A DNA stretch of 64,000 nucleotides from Paragonimus westermani (Eukaryota; Platyhelminthes; Trematoda; Plagiorchiida; Troglotrematidae), in contig QNGE01000922.1 of NCBI GenBank assembly GCA_008508345.1, positions 42,534-106,533 of the forward strand, read 5' to 3'. Position numbers and translations under genes: made by a program. Positions 1 through 14,000 of the stretch are shown here, one piece after another; the first letter of the stretch is position 1; every line of letters begins with the position of its first letter. The notes under the pieces were generated by a model, which was not told the origin of the DNA, ran no database searches, and worked only from the letters and a program-made list of their open reading frames with translations.

Positions 1-3000
1 TAAGGACGTCCTCCTGATCGCTGACAAATAATGCCGTTTGACCGCTCAGCTTCATCACACTGGATAACAGCCTGGTAGAAAGTGGGCGGGGCACCACGGT
101 GGGTTCAGAAATAATTATCACTAAACAAGCATCTGAATAGTGTAAGAGGAGCCTCCGCAGACGGCCGGTCTTAATTGCCAAGAGCTAGCTACGGAACGGA
201 TGGTCTGACCTAGCTAGGTCAACTCAACACCAAGTACACTGAGGACTAGAACCTACTGCCCGAAAGCATGCATTTATCAGATGAACTACAGAGTCACGGC
301 GAACAATGTTGCAGGAAAAGTGGCAGTTTAGTCGTTTCAGCTGTTCCCGTTCAGTAAAACGGCTTGTAAGAAGTCCTCGAAATTTGTGTCAGCTTTTTCG
401 AACTAACCGAACTCATTAGTAGCGATACATTGTTGGTCCTGGATTTATTCCTTGTTGCTCAAATGGACAAAGTCCACCTCATGACCAGTGTGCACTGAGT
501 TTGACCGTGACAACTGAAACTAATTATGTTAGTATTCACCGTGTACTCGTCTAAAGCCGAGTCGCTGTAATTTTGCCGTCCACAAAATTGTGTCAACTTT
601 AGATGGGAACATGAGGGTTGTCGTTTTTAGTTTTTCAGCCTGTTTGTTTCCACCTGAGTCTACAAACTAAGAGTGAAAAGTGTCACAACTTATTGATCGA
701 AGAATGCTGATCTGATATCGTTAGTTGTTTCCATTAACGGACTTGTTGATGTGACCACATTACAAAATATCACTTATCTATCTATTACATAACCTATTTG
801 TGAACATCGTCTGAAAAAATTTAATTGTTACAGAAAATGCATGTGAACACAAAATGGTCCATCGGCAAGCTTCTCAGAATGATCTAGCAATCTGGGACCG
901 GATTATAAAGGGTCGAAAATTCCCATTGTTTACTGTATGCACACAGTTTGACGGTATTATTCAGATATACTGTGGGATGAGAAAATTTTAACAGGACCTA
1001 ACAACACAAAATTTGTTTTCATTTGTATTGTCATGACGACCGTGTGATAATGCGTTTCTACAGTTTGTTCACATAATTGTGTTTGTAGTGACCTGTACTC
1101 AAGGCAAAAGTATGCCGTTAAATCTTCCTCGAGGAAGGTCATTTGTACTTTAATCTATGTTGAATAAATTATACAAGGACAGAGCAAACTAAGAAAGTTG
1201 ATCATAACCCGAAAACGATACTCTACCACTACGTTTTCATGTGATTGTTGTATTGACCCCGTTAAACTTCCGTGTTAGAAAGTGCGTTAAACTTATTTTT
1301 TTCAAAAACAACTGCGGAAACAATTTTAAATTACCCGGAAGCTTCTCAAGCTTATGATGGGCGAACGAAATCAGGTTGTACTTAACAAACCTGAGACCTT
1401 TTTCCTATCTGAGCATTAAAAAACAGAAATTGTGTACTCACTTCAGACCTGTGAAAAGAAAAGCTTAGGTGGAATTTAAAACAAGCTGTCTACTAAACGT
1501 CCTATGCAGAACCGTAGCACACTTTCGTGCATGTTTCAACATGCAGTGTTTACCAAAATAATGTCTTTTTATTCACGTATGACTGAAAATCGGTATTTCG
1601 TTCCTTTCAAATATCCTACTGTGTATGCATCTGGACTGTCTGTCAAACGACGTGCCTTTCATCAAGTACACCTCAACATATGTTCACGTCAACCTAGAAC
1701 TTAGCACAATAACTTGACTTGAATCTGAGCAATAATTCATTACTGGACGGACGCCGAGCGTCCAAGGTAAATCAGGGGCTCTGTTGACAACAATAAACGA
1801 CGCGGATCAGCTAGCAATGTTCAATTTCAACCCCACATTCCACCCAGTGAAAAACTTAAGTGCCAAGCTATCTCTGAGTACCGCTAAAGAAATGATTCGT
1901 CGAAGTACCTAAGCACTCACCGGTTGTCATGAAAATCCAGATAGAATGCCACCTAAGCAGAAATGATGCGTAAAGTGAAACGGAAAGGCGGTGAAAGAAA
2001 GATTCTATGAAAAGCAACAGGGATGATCAGTTACAACAAATCCTAGTATTAGACCGAGTAGGATTAAGGCTTTTTTTAGAGTAGAGCGCAATACAGTCAC
2101 CAATGGTTGAAAACACATGTCACTATTCTCAGCCGCAGTTGTATCTTGTTTGTCAGTCCATACAACCGTTTTTTATAAACACCAATTTAATGAAAGTCAT
2201 ACCATGCTAGCTGCTGTCCGATTCGACTAATGTTGAAAAATTTGAAACATTCGGACTATGGTTCATTTGCCACTCAGTTGATCTCAACGATGTATGCGTT
2301 GTCTGGCTATGGACCTCGCGACCGCCAGGAAAGCAACCGTTCAGCGTGAGTGAGTTATGGTCAATTTGTTCTTGTGGTACAATGTAGTGCGAAACCACAG
2401 TTCACGTCCTCCGTTTACGGTCGAAGCGGGAGCGGACTGATACGGGTCAGAGAAAAAAGAGTGAGTAGAACCAGGAAGGACTGACAACAAATGTGTTCCA
2501 ATCAAGGAAGACTTGGAGACAATAAAGTTGGAGAAAACAAAGGCACGCCTGGAAAGGCGTTCGAGTGATCCTAGCAACAGTGCAATGTCTTTCTCAAGAG
2601 GTTCAAATGAAAGTACAGTAGAATGATAGAGCTAGTAGGTAAGATTCGGGTAGGCTCTTAAAACGACTGACCCCGGACTAAGATGAAAATGAGGCTCTGC
2701 GATACAAAGCATAAAATATAATTTTGGCATTTTACCTAAACGAGTGTTAATACTCAAAGTGGTCAGGCAAGTTTGTAGGATGAATTGCCTCTCAGGAGTT
2801 TGACATCAGACGATCTGAGACTACTTTCACTGGAAAGCGAGCCATAATTGGCGTGAAACATCAGTCTACCAGTGGTTCCTACAGAACGAGAACTCAAGAT
2901 TGTTTCGTTTAGAATTAGGGAGGTCAGGTAAATTGAGCACAACTACAAGTCTACGTTTTGAAATTGATGGTTACCTAGCACTGGAATGTAAACCTACTAC

Positions 3001-6000
3001 TACAATACCATCAGTCTATTTAGATGGGGGAAGCTCTAGAGAGAGAGGTCAAACCTGTTGTACAAGGGAAACCCTAAGTTACTTTTTGTGGTGAAACAAA
3101 TTTTTCCATTCTGGAAGGTAACCTACAGGGTATGAGTGACCTAACGGTGAATTACTGCAATTAGTGTGCCTCCTGCGAAGCAACTCAAAGCACAAATCTT
3201 TTTCCACCAACACATCCTTACAGTTTATGGTTTTTGAATAGCGAAGATAAAGTTATATGAACTAGACTTTTTACAGTGTCCAGGATGAGGTGTGAAAAAC
3301 GACAGACAGAATTTTTAATCCCCATTGTGCTTAATGCTAACGAACTCCACCGTCCAACGTTATTTTCTCAAACACTTACTGATGCATAGATTTGCTAGCA
3401 GTTGGCTTTCGTAAGTATCATTGTTGTTCCGTCATCTTTCAAACTAACGAGAACTTTTTTTGTAGCAGTACAGATTATAATGAAACGAGCAACAAGCTAT
3501 TGAACACGCTCTTTAAGAGCCATTCTAACCGATTCTTCCACTATAGACTGTTTTAAGTGCATTCGTCGACTCAATATTCAACGGATTGGTCAGAAGTTCA
3601 GCTCTGTGCAGACATCAGAACCGAAAAAGTCTTAGTAGTTGAAAAGATTGTGCAGTGAATGCGATCGACAATGCCAACTCTAATACATCTTGCAGTTATG
3701 AAAGGCCACTCACTAACTCCGGAACTTTACAAACTTGGCGACATTCTTTGTTAGCCGAGTAACGTTTACCTTAAAGTTAGTGTTTGCCAAATATAAAAGC
3801 CATTTTCCCTGAAGTCGCTCAAATCAAACCAGTGGAAACCGATCCACATGAGCACAGGTAGTTTCAGCTGAGAAACAATTATCATTTTAGAGGCTGACTT
3901 CTCAGATAACTTTTGTCGCAGTAAGACAGGCCTCAAACACAAAGATGGGAGATTGTATCAGAGTTTGCGAATCTTTCGAACCAACAGTGTACACGGACAT
4001 GTTGTGCCTAAGAATGACCCATCAATCTGAACGACGAATCAATAAACGATGAGCAAACTTATTACGCACTATCGGAGGAAGTTTCAAAATACAGGAAGCC
4101 AAGATTCCAAGCGATACCCGCTTTGAGGTAACGAAAACGTTAATGCTCTTTATAAAAAAAATTGAACGAGACATGTTACTAGCCATGTGGGAAGTTAGAG
4201 TGCATTCAGCAAGCTCAACATTTTCTGAAAACTAGAACAGAAACGACTATAATTACTGCTGACTACACCTATGAAGGATTGAGGATATAAATGCACGGCG
4301 TAAAGCTTAAAAGAAACAGGACATGCAAATTTGATGTAGACATCTGAAAATACGCCAATGTGCTAACCACCCAAAAATAATGTTGCACTTTTCAAAACTC
4401 ATACATTCGTAGTGACCCAGCGTGGCTTGACTTCACTGAGCGCGTTTTGTTTAGTCCTCCCAACAGTAACTAGGTAACAGAACAGTTAACAAAAAGTCAA
4501 AATTCTTGCCCTAGGATATATGAGGTGGCTAGTGAAAGATTGAGGGTAACGCCCAAGCCTCATTCTCTGTCATACTTAGTAGTTCGGTTTGCCTTGCTGT
4601 TAGTGTAGATTAATGAATTTATGTATTCTGTTCGATTAACATATACTTTTCCAAGATCGAACAGAAATTACTGGCCTGAGTAAGTAAATTTCTCCGTTCT
4701 ATCTTCAGTATGTACAAATACAAATGGCCACCCAAATGCACACAAAACTTCAATTTATCATTCAAATTCATACTGTCACATCAAATAAGAATGGAGGGTA
4801 ATGACAGGATATTAACAAGATTCTCTATGAATGAGAAGGATATCCAAATAAACAACACTTGATACAACATTTCACAACCTAACTCACTGTAGTTACTGTG
4901 TGAAAGTCTGTCTTTTTGGCCATCTGTCTGATTGTCAAAATTTTTGTAACTGGAGGTTAAATGCGTCTTGCTTGTTAGCACTATGAATTTTAAGACTAGC
5001 TATCACCTTCTCACTGATGTGTTGGATTTCATTATACAGGAGATATAGACCACTGTACAAGCGATAAAGATTATCAAATGTCCAATCCGACCTAACTGTT
5101 TCTCGGTACATTCTGAGTCAGTATTCGGTGTCAATAAAACAATCTCGTTCATCCAACTTAGTTTTTAAATTCCCTGAATAATATTCGACCGTGGAAAGGA
5201 TATGCACTACTGATGAGCTCTAATGAGAGCGAAACTCGAGTCTAGTGCTTCTTTTCGAAAGAGGCTGGCTGAAAAGTCTATCTGAATGCGAAGGCTGCGA
5301 TCAAATGTGAGTGATGGTGAACTTGAAAATATCCGAATAAAAAACTCATTTTAATACACAAAGCTCATTTCATCTAATTAGTTATTAACAAAAGGCGTTT
5401 GCACTCGGTTGGTTTGCTTTCAAACAAAAACCATGGGATGCTTGAGTATATGCAATACACTGGCAACGACATTTATAAAATTCACTGGAATTGAGATTTG
5501 AACTAAAGAGAGGATATCAGCAGCTCCATGACCAAGGAACTGTTTGAGTCAACAGACGAAACCTACTGGGAGCGAGACAGCGCCTACTGAGTAGCACTGA
5601 TTCAGAGCACAAATAACTATATGAATTTTCGATTGCACAACATCACATCGAACGTTTCGACCGGGCCTGCCACTGGACGACTTTGAGCTCTGGTACACAC
5701 TTTCTGTTGTCATTGCTTTCTTCCCCACAGCGCTTGACAATTATTTGGACATAAGTTTAGTCATTCTTTGTAATAATCATCAGTCTGTTCTGCCCATCTG
5801 GAAGTCGTTACAGCTGACATTTAACTGACATCAAACCCGACAGGAGGGGCATTTTGGTATATTACGATCGTCAGTGAACGCAACAACGCTTCAAAATGAA
5901 AGTAACAATCGTGATCCAACCACACATTATTTATCAACCAAGTATGAAATTGTAAGTTTCCCTGGCTAGTATATACGTTCTTAACTGACTAAAGTAACCG

Positions 6001-6638
6001 AACTGTTGACGTTTTGCAACGTTTTATTTCTTCATTGATCACTTTTCATGTAAAACTATTGTTATCATTAGTTATGTTTTTATAGTGTAGGCCTTTTAAC
6101 AAGATCTCAGTGTTACTGTCATTTTAATTTTTACTCTGGAAATCTTTTCCTGGTTGGTTACAATCATTACAAGAGGTGTAAGTTTGATGACTATGGAGTG
6201 GAATAGATGAAGCCGTATTATGAATACAACCAGTTTGCATCAGATGTTTAAGGTTATGAACAAAACACGACAGTCCTCTTGCGTTGCCGATACACATGTG
6301 TATTTGTGTCGTTGCTCGCACTTTTACATTTTCTTTGGTGCGTTTATCCGTAGTAAACCAGATGTAGATGACCATGTATGTGCGCACATCTGAGTGCGTT
6401 TTGTATGTTTACGTGAGGAAGAGAGGAGAATACCTTGAGTTTAGTTCCGGTCACTTCCCGTGCCCAAAGAATCCGTCTAATCTACCAATGATGGATCGTT
6501 TCCGGAAGGGTTTTATGAAAATACCATTGGCAGAATTTCTTAAGGCCGCCGTGCTCTTAAATACTGATCGTGTGGATTCAGTTTATTTTGTGCCTATTCT
6601 CACTGAGAATTCACAGTATTTGACTACGATTCTTACAG
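1..6638. other. Stretch with no supported gene
   Basis: Only short open frames (under 95 codons) occur on either strand, overlapping one another, with no recognisable domain and no convincing pairing of splice sites. The sequence is AT-rich and without long tandem repeats. Leader exons of the downstream RING gene could lie here but cannot be identified from sequence alone. Confidence 0.5.
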
Positions 6639-6660
6639 TATAATCCAGAAAGGAAATTTA

Positions 6661-7140
6661 ATGGGCATACCATCAGAAAGATTTATCAATCATGTTGACG
6701 AAAATCTGATATGTGGGATTTGTCATGGAGTTTTTGTCTGTCCTGTGCTCACCGACTGCGGACACACGTTCTGTGCTCTCTGCATGAAGCAGTGGCTTCA
6801 AACCCCAAATTTCAACGTTGATCCGCAAACTCCTAAACGGTGCCCCACATGCAGACACGAATTTCTCCAGACGTCATCAATCCAAACAGGAACAGAGGAA
6901 ATCGGCGCAGTCTTTACATTCGCCCATCCAGTACTATCGCTGCGTAATTTTATTGGTTCAATGTTAGTCCACTGTGAAAATACGGCGCGAGGTTGTACAA
7001 CTGTGGAGTCGGTTGAAGTGATGAGTTCTGGTATCCATACTTGCGTGTGCTCATACACCCCCATGGATTGTGCTGGCTGTGGTCAAACGGTTAATCGGTT
7101 GGAGCTGGCCGCTCACCAGTTGGGTTGTTTTGGCATTCAA
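6661..7140 (+). CDS. RING / TRAF-type zinc finger protein, exon 1 (likely E3 ubiquitin ligase)
   Basis: This exon encodes residues 1-160. A C3HC4 RING finger is complete: C18, C21, C33, H35, C38, C41, C61, C64. The lead-in (RF..HVDENLICGICHGV) follows the pattern of RNF41/NRDP1-type RING proteins, where the RING recruits an E2 enzyme for ubiquitin transfer. A TRAF-like zinc-binding region follows, with C105, C112, H126, C128, then C137, C140, H152, C156. The ATG at 6661 is the first in frame after a TGA at 6604. A good splice acceptor (TTCTTACAG) ends at 6638, so a leader exon or trans-spliced leader is possible. The exon ends in phase 0 at a GTGAGT donor at 7141. The spacer between C41 and C61 is rather long for the class. 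RING assignment is firm; NRDP1-like orthology is only suggested, because the NRDP1 C-terminal domain is absent. Confidence 0.85.
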
Positions 7141-10100
7141 GTGAGTAGCAGTCTTACAGAAGAGTGATGATTTTATTTCCCACAATTAAATCTGTTTACA
7201 TCTGGTGCTTATTACCATACTTTATTGAACGAACCACTGTTAAATCTACGAACACAACCAACTAACTCGTCCAGAAACAAAATAGCAAGTACACATATTT
7301 TCAGTGTTCCATCACGAAGCTTATTACAGCACAAATGCACAGGAGCTAGTTGCTAGGGCATGGTTAGCTTGACCAACCATTATCGTCTCGAGACAACTGT
7401 CGCACTTTGGCCTTTGTGGAGCTCATTCAAAACGTATCGAAAATAGCATCTTCGCCTTCCTTTGAACTAACAAAGTTCACGTGATCTCCCAGTTTTTCCA
7501 CACAGAAGCAAAATGTTAAAACTGTCTCCAGTGTATGTCAACAACAAGGATGGGCAAATTTTTACTAAATATATTAATTAATCTCTTGGCATACGATGTG
7601 ATAAGTGCAATATTCGAAAAATGTGGATGATTCGCATAACCGTCAGAAAATTCCTATAAGAACAGAGGCAACAATGTGATCAACAGTTGTCGATTATTCC
7701 GTCCCGGGTCAATACAATCACAAAGATTTCACCAAGACGTCACAAAACAAACTGCGAAATAAACAAGGCCAGACTGTTAACGAATGACAATAAATGCTAC
7801 TACTAGACTCAACACAATAATTCGATAGGTCTGGACCGGACGGTGACTGGATGGTACGTCACACGGTCAGGGCCAAGTGTTTGCGTGGTTAGACTGGATG
7901 TGACTGATCTGTGACCATGGAATTTGCAATGACTGAACGAATTACTTTTGAGAGCACAAGTTAGGGTTGCGTGCACTACTGGGCATATTCTTGCGATATG
8001 TCTGGGATAATCCTGTTAAATCGTATAAGATATTTCTAAATAATCGTAAATTGAACTTCCTAGTGAGTAGTTAAGTGGGGCTATTCGGACAATATGGGTC
8101 AGAAAACCCCGTTGAACTCAAACTCTCATTTTTACTGAGACACTCTTGATTGAACTGTTCACCACATATTGCCATATACGTTTCAAATAAATCACTAATT
8201 TCGAGTTGGCGACTAAAGAAAGTCAACTCAACTGTTAACATGTTGCGAAAGGCTCTCTCTCTCACTTTGTTCTGAAGAAATAGATAGAGAAACTCTAGCG
8301 TTTTATTTACACTAAGATCGAACGTCATTTGTCTACAGTCAGACATTCTGGTTCAATAATACTATCATCGTCAACGTACAGTCAACCCTGCAGTTAATCA
8401 GCACAATACACTTCTTCTCGTTAGACGAGAATCGGTTGTAATTTCCCCACATAGACATTTTTGAGATAACGCACGCTAAAACTGCCTACTTAGTATTGCC
8501 AAATTCCTAGTCATTCACTCTTTCTCACTACGATACTTCATACCTTCAGTTTTGCAAAATTATTTTTTTCTAAGCTCATTTCGATATCTATATTCACAAT
8601 GTTTGGAAATTCCTCATTCTTCTCAAAGTTTATTAGAACACATCAGCTCATTTTTATTCTCAAGGTTACTATAATTTTGCTGCCGAGATGAAGCCAAATT
8701 TTAATGGTACGGGTTTATTTGGAATCATTTCGTATGAAACAAAAAGGAGTGTTTTTATTAGAGAAGATAAAGGCCTGTCTACATTGCAAAACATAAACTG
8801 ACTGAGTGGAGTATCAAAGTGACTTCGAGTAATTACTTCGTAACGGTTATTCCTTTTTGCAGTATACAGATGCACGTTATTTTCCGTATGGTATTTCACA
8901 GCGATCTTGTTACAACAAGTTGAGGCGAACTTGCACAGACACGACAGGTGCACTGACAATCGACCAGCACTAACGAGAGCGGATCTTGATTGTTGTATTC
9001 CTTTCAGAAAATGTTAGTCAAAACAGATTATAAATTCACAACCATCGGCTTATTTAACTATAGTAACCGAGTAGTCCAATTCAACAGTTAGCTCGCGTCA
9101 ATTCTCATTATCGATTTTAGTGTTTTCCAGTATAACATTCTCTTTTCCCTCTTGTTTTCACTTCTTTTCATTTCATTCACGATAACTCCTCGGCCAAGTG
9201 CGTACACGCTGTGGTCTTTTTTCCCGTCACTTCATTGAATTCTTCGTACATACCATAGGGTTTGCCTCAAACATCTAATTTAACTGCTACCAAATCTAAA
9301 CGTAACAACATGTTGTTTCCACTTATGACAAGTAACCATTATAGAAAGTCTTCAGAGTATTCTTCATTTCTTCAAGTGAATAACGAACCTTCATCTTGAT
9401 GCAGTTCTGCTAATAGTCTAGAGATTACTTCAAGTGGAACTGTCACTAGGTTGCTTTATAACAAAGTCAGGGATTTATCTGTAAACGTCCGACGGTAAAA
9501 GTTTGGTCTCATTCTTCTCAAGTGATCAACAGGTTTATCAACGTTTGAGTTTGCCTCAGGTTGTGAAATATTCAATAGTAGTTTCCCCTGATCTGTTTTT
9601 AATGGATTTGGTACTTTTACCTGATCCTCAAATCATTTGTCATACACAACTGCTACCCTCCTATGCACAAATGGTTTCTTTTATCACTGTTCCCGGCTGT
9701 TACGCTTTCTAGTGCCTACAGGCTAAAATCGATCAGTCGTTTTGTGATGAACCTACATACGTGCAAGTATTCACCACTGTTCTAAAGAAGTCGAGTGAGA
9801 GGTTCTACGTCAAGACAACCGTCGAAGTATTTGACGGATTTCGAATTTGTTCGGTCTCTTCAGCACTACGTGCGCGGGAGAGTCGGATCTGGGCCTGAAA
9901 AGTAATGGTCTGAACTGTCGATGTGCGTCTACTCACAAGTAGCGGGTTCGGTATGGTGCTAATAGGACACAACTTCGCTTGTGGTCTCCGGAACCAAAAG
10001 TTTTTCAGTTGTCCTTCATCCGTTAGACACGTTAGTAAGCGATAAACACGAATTCTCTAATCTGGATGTTCAACGCATAGTGCTGATTACACGCTTACTG

Positions 10101-10249
10101 GGTTGGATAAGTTGCCTAAACTGGGTGGGCAGTGACAAAATATCATCGGTGATTCATCCGTATTAAAGTTCCGTTCATAGGTTTACTATGTAAGCTGATG
10201 GCATATGTACAGTAATTCAATCACCTTTTAACATTTTTCGTTTACACAG
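7141..10249 (+). other. Intron of the RING gene
   Basis: GTGAGT donor at 7141 and acceptor TTTACACAG ending at 10249 flank a 3.1 kb interval. Both boundaries are phase 0, so the two exons join without a frame change. Short open frames inside it (for example at 8071-8346 and 8669-8959 on the minus strand) show no domain. An extra small exon in phase cannot be excluded. Confidence 0.65.
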
Positions 10250-10639
10250 GCGGAATTACAAGATATTGACGCTGACAACTCACCCTTTGGTTTAATCAAT
10301 AGAACTGACGAACAAACACAAACTGAAACAAATTTTGACAAGGGTACTTCTGACGGACTGCAATGGCTGTCAACTGTGAAACACAAAACCAATGTCTGCT
10401 GCTGCACAAAAGAAACACAAACGGAATTTTTGGAATCAGAAGACTCAACCACCAAACATAAAGCTACGTTTGTTCGTGAGCTAACCAGCTTATACTTACT
10501 TAACCGGAGCCTAGTCAAACTAGTGTATGCACTCAAAATTGAGTTGTCCACATCTCAGGCGGAACTGCGTTTGTGTAACTTAAAACAGAAGGCTGTCGCT
10601 CAGAATCTTATCAAGAGAGATCACCAGAAGACATTGTGA
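10250..10639 (+). CDS. RING / TRAF-type zinc finger protein, last exon
   Basis: This exon starts in phase 0 after TTTACACAG and supplies residues 161-289 followed by TGA at 10637. The first half is acidic and polar and carries two TQT motifs, DEQTQTETN (TQT at 183-185) and TKETQTEFL (216-218); the second has the KETQT form used by dynein light chain LC8 ligands such as dynein intermediate chain. A cysteine triplet (210-212) lies between them. The tail from about residue 235 to 280 is rich in Leu, Lys, Glu and Gln, with hydrophobic spacing that fits a short coiled coil. RING, TRAF-type zinc fingers and coiled coil in that order is a common E3 plan. LC8 binding is inferred from motif form only. 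The join to exon 1 rests on phase and splice sites, not on transcript data. Confidence 0.65.
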   Translation, partial: AELQDIDADNSPFGLINRTDEQTQTETNFDKGTSDGLQWLSTVKHKTNVCCCTKETQTEFLESEDSTTKHKATFVRELTSLYLLNRSLVKLVYALKIELSTSQAELRLCNLKQKAVAQNLIKRDHQKTL

Positions 10640-11005
10640 TTATTCAAATTGTTCATACTTTCAGATACGCATAAAATTTGATCCCCGTTTGAGTTTCTAA
10701 CTTCACAAGCCTGCTCATTTACTTATTTTTGTCATTTCCTTTATTTTCTTGCTCTTCTTCATAACAGGCGAAACGGAAGCAACCTCACACCTTTGCCTTA
10801 CACCATTGTATCTCACTGACTGTTTTGGTTGCGTTAAAAACAGGCTACCTTTTGTCTAGTACCTGAGAAGTCTGTTTCCCATCAGGCTTCAGATCTTTGC
10901 ACAATGGTATTAATTCTGTTATATTTTAACTGAGAGAATGTGTAGAAAATCCACTAGAGTTCCATGAGTGAGTGCGTTATTTATTTGGTTATTGGATAGA
11001 AAAAA

Positions 11006-11011
11006 AATAAA
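11006..11011 (+). terminator. Candidate poly(A) signal AATAAA
   Basis: An AATAAA lies about 370 bases past the stop codon of the RING gene within an A-rich run. It is the first canonical hexamer I noticed downstream on the plus strand, but such words are frequent in AT-rich DNA. Confidence 0.3.
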
Positions 11012-14000
11012 ATACTAGATGGTAATGCCGAATTGTTTACAGTTTCACATTTAGTTAAACTAATCAGTCGTGCCAAAAACGGTGTACAGCACCTTCTTCG
11101 TGCAACTCCTCTTCGGATCAATGAAACAACTTTCGGTTAATGAACTGCAAACAGTACTTTAAAACGAAGATACTACTGGTCCCAACAACAGGATGAAACT
11201 ACACATAGCCCGGTACATCTCAATACAACATGTAATGAGTTATGCGTAAACTTTAACGACTTTCTGAGAAAAACTGGAGTGTGTTCTTGCTCGATATCCT
11301 ACCGAAACACCAATGAACATGTGCTTGGTCGGCACACTTGATGAACAATTAGAAACGATTGATAGGGTCTTATAAGAGTGTCACTGTCTCGAATACTTTG
11401 TTACAGTGAACGTGTTAGTGAACGAGCCACTTGCGTCAATCGTCACAAGAGACGGCAGACACATTTCTTGCCTAGAAGAGACAGGAAGGCAAAGGAACTC
11501 AACGATGGACCGTAATAGATACTCAGATGCACACTTCCGGCTACAGCGCCATGTACCAAGTGCCACATCTCTGAGTCGACTGAGCCCGAAATATAAACTG
11601 CCTGCCCTAATCAACATAGACCCGTGTTTATTCTGTACCCAGCATGCACCACACCATGCATCTTTGTCGACTAAGTTCCTGTCGAACCAAACAAAGATGA
11701 ATTCCAGTAGATAATGCGCAACCGATTTGATCACGTCTGTCGAAATCATATTTTGCATATAATTAACTGTTAGTGACCTCTGTGTTAGCTAAAAGCAGGT
11801 CTCTCGGACATTTGAAAACTGAGGCCAAAACTCTCAAAGTCCAAAAATCTAGTCCAGAATTCCATACTTGCAATTAATCTCCATCAATATTAGAATTCCA
11901 CTTGCCGACTTCTTACATCGGGCGCGCTCACAACTCGGTTAGACACCTGTGTAAAACGGGAGTGAGTCACTCGTGTGCAAATGACCTTTACTAATGTCTG
12001 TGGTTGTCAGTTGTTTAACAATGAAGAATCCAAGACCCAGGCAAGTTCTACAGGTCCTTGAAATATTCTATTCGATAGAATAGACTAAACACTGTCTAGG
12101 TTTGATGACTAACAGCTCACACCCAGAAATGACTGTCCATTCTTAGCTTCCACAAGGAAGAAAATGACTGAATTTTGGAATAGACAAAACTTTCGACATT
12201 TTGCATCACTGTTCCGTCATTATACAAACGCTTTGATGGTAACCTTATGATTGTGGTCTACGATTCCAGTATTAATTACAATGTGTATTTGAAAAAACTT
12301 CACTTTTGAAAACACCGTTAAAGTTCACATCCTTCCTTTGTCAACCGTCTCGATAGACACGCACGGCGGTAAAAACATAAGAGATTATTTTGGCCAACAA
12401 ATCATTCGCTTTGAATTGTCGGTTAGTTTACCGAGCAATGTACGAAACATCGGTTTGATGGAACACGTGACCGCAACACCTAAGTAAATTTTGAGGCAGT
12501 ATTTTTAAAACAACTGACCGGTCCATTCAGTTGTCCTAATGCTACCTTCTTTTCAAGATTTTAAAGCAACAAATGATGACGCAAAAATGTAAGCTATCTT
12601 AGTCTTATTTAATAAACAGCAAAATCCTACGCCGTGTCCTCAATTGTGCCGGTTACTTGCATATTCAACGTTTGTGAAAATTGTCACGGCCAAAAAGCTT
12701 GACATATTTCCGTTATACCCTCTTCATTTGTCATTCACTCTTTTAGACGTTCTGCCGCAGGTGACTTCGCCCTTTCCGTTTATGTTAGACGGAGAGAGGA
12801 ATGTTCCGGCTTCTTCAAGTCTTTCCTATGGGAATGGGTGTAAGTTAAGCGAGGCAAGTTGCATATCAAACACAGACACTTGATATGAATTTATTGGCCA
12901 CATCTGATGAAACTGATGCATGGAATACGTTTATTACAGTGCAACTATATCCACTTGTATTAAATGATTTTCATTTGTGATTAGCCAGCAGTCCATGAGT
13001 TATTGGGGAAAAAATTTCATTATGACGGGCATTATTTTCGTTCGGACTCACCAGTAATGATAATATGAACGAAGTGTAATCCGGTGTTTGTGTACAATCA
13101 GCTGAGTCCTTAATCCGTTAAATTGGCTCTCTGCGAGCAGGTCCCAAAACAGTCTAATTTGTTTCAAACAAATCTACGAATTGTGTATGATTTCGCCCCA
13201 ATTTGTTTTTTTGCGTTTCAATAATTCAAGAAAAGAAGATACTTGAATTACGATAGATTCTGAAGTAACAGTCAGTTCATATTTCGCGAGCAATGTAAGC
13301 AGTCACATTAGGTGTGCACAGTCTTAGGCTATTATGTTTACAACGTTCGCCATCTTATAGTTACGTGCATATTTAAACCAAGCTAGAGTTTACTGAAACG
13401 ATGCTATAACATAGTAACCTTTCAACTGTTCAGCAAGACAAACAACCAGCTGTTTACACCCAACCTACAACTACTATGAACAGAAGCAACAATTAATTTG
13501 CGGGTCCCTTCACCTTATTGTGAGACAGTTGTACTGCACAGTTTTGTAAAGTTAAACTTTTTTAATTGAATTCGAAACAGTCACCTTAAATAATAACTCT
13601 AAATCTCGTACTCTTATGTGAAGACGGTATATTGATTCAATCGGCTGAAAGCATTACTTTGAAGTAAATGGTAAAGCTATCATTGTATTATTTACGCATT
13701 AGTCTACCGTACATACAAGTGAATTGAAACATTCTAACGTCAAAATACTTACCAATTTTGTAAAAAGTACGGCATTGTTCAATTAAATTTGCATAGTATC
13801 TCCTAAGTTCATTCTGCCACAATTAACCCAGGCAACCCAGCAGACAGAGCCATAAACAATAAAGCAATTAAGGGATGTTTGTTTTGACTACACGAAAGCA
13901 GGGCAGAACACAGAAAACAATCAACAGTCTAGGAGTAGCCAGAAAACAACCAGTGTATGCATTTCGTTGTGGTGAGCAACGGGATTATTCCCACTGACAG

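Noticed and set aside
6368..6643. 91-codon open frame just before the RING gene
   Set aside because: Different frame from the RING ORF, low-complexity start, no domain, and a likely splice acceptor falls inside its end.
11381..11758. Long antisense pair of open frames (125 and 102 codons)
   Set aside because: Both strands are open over the same bases, no motif, no splice or poly(A) support; most likely chance.
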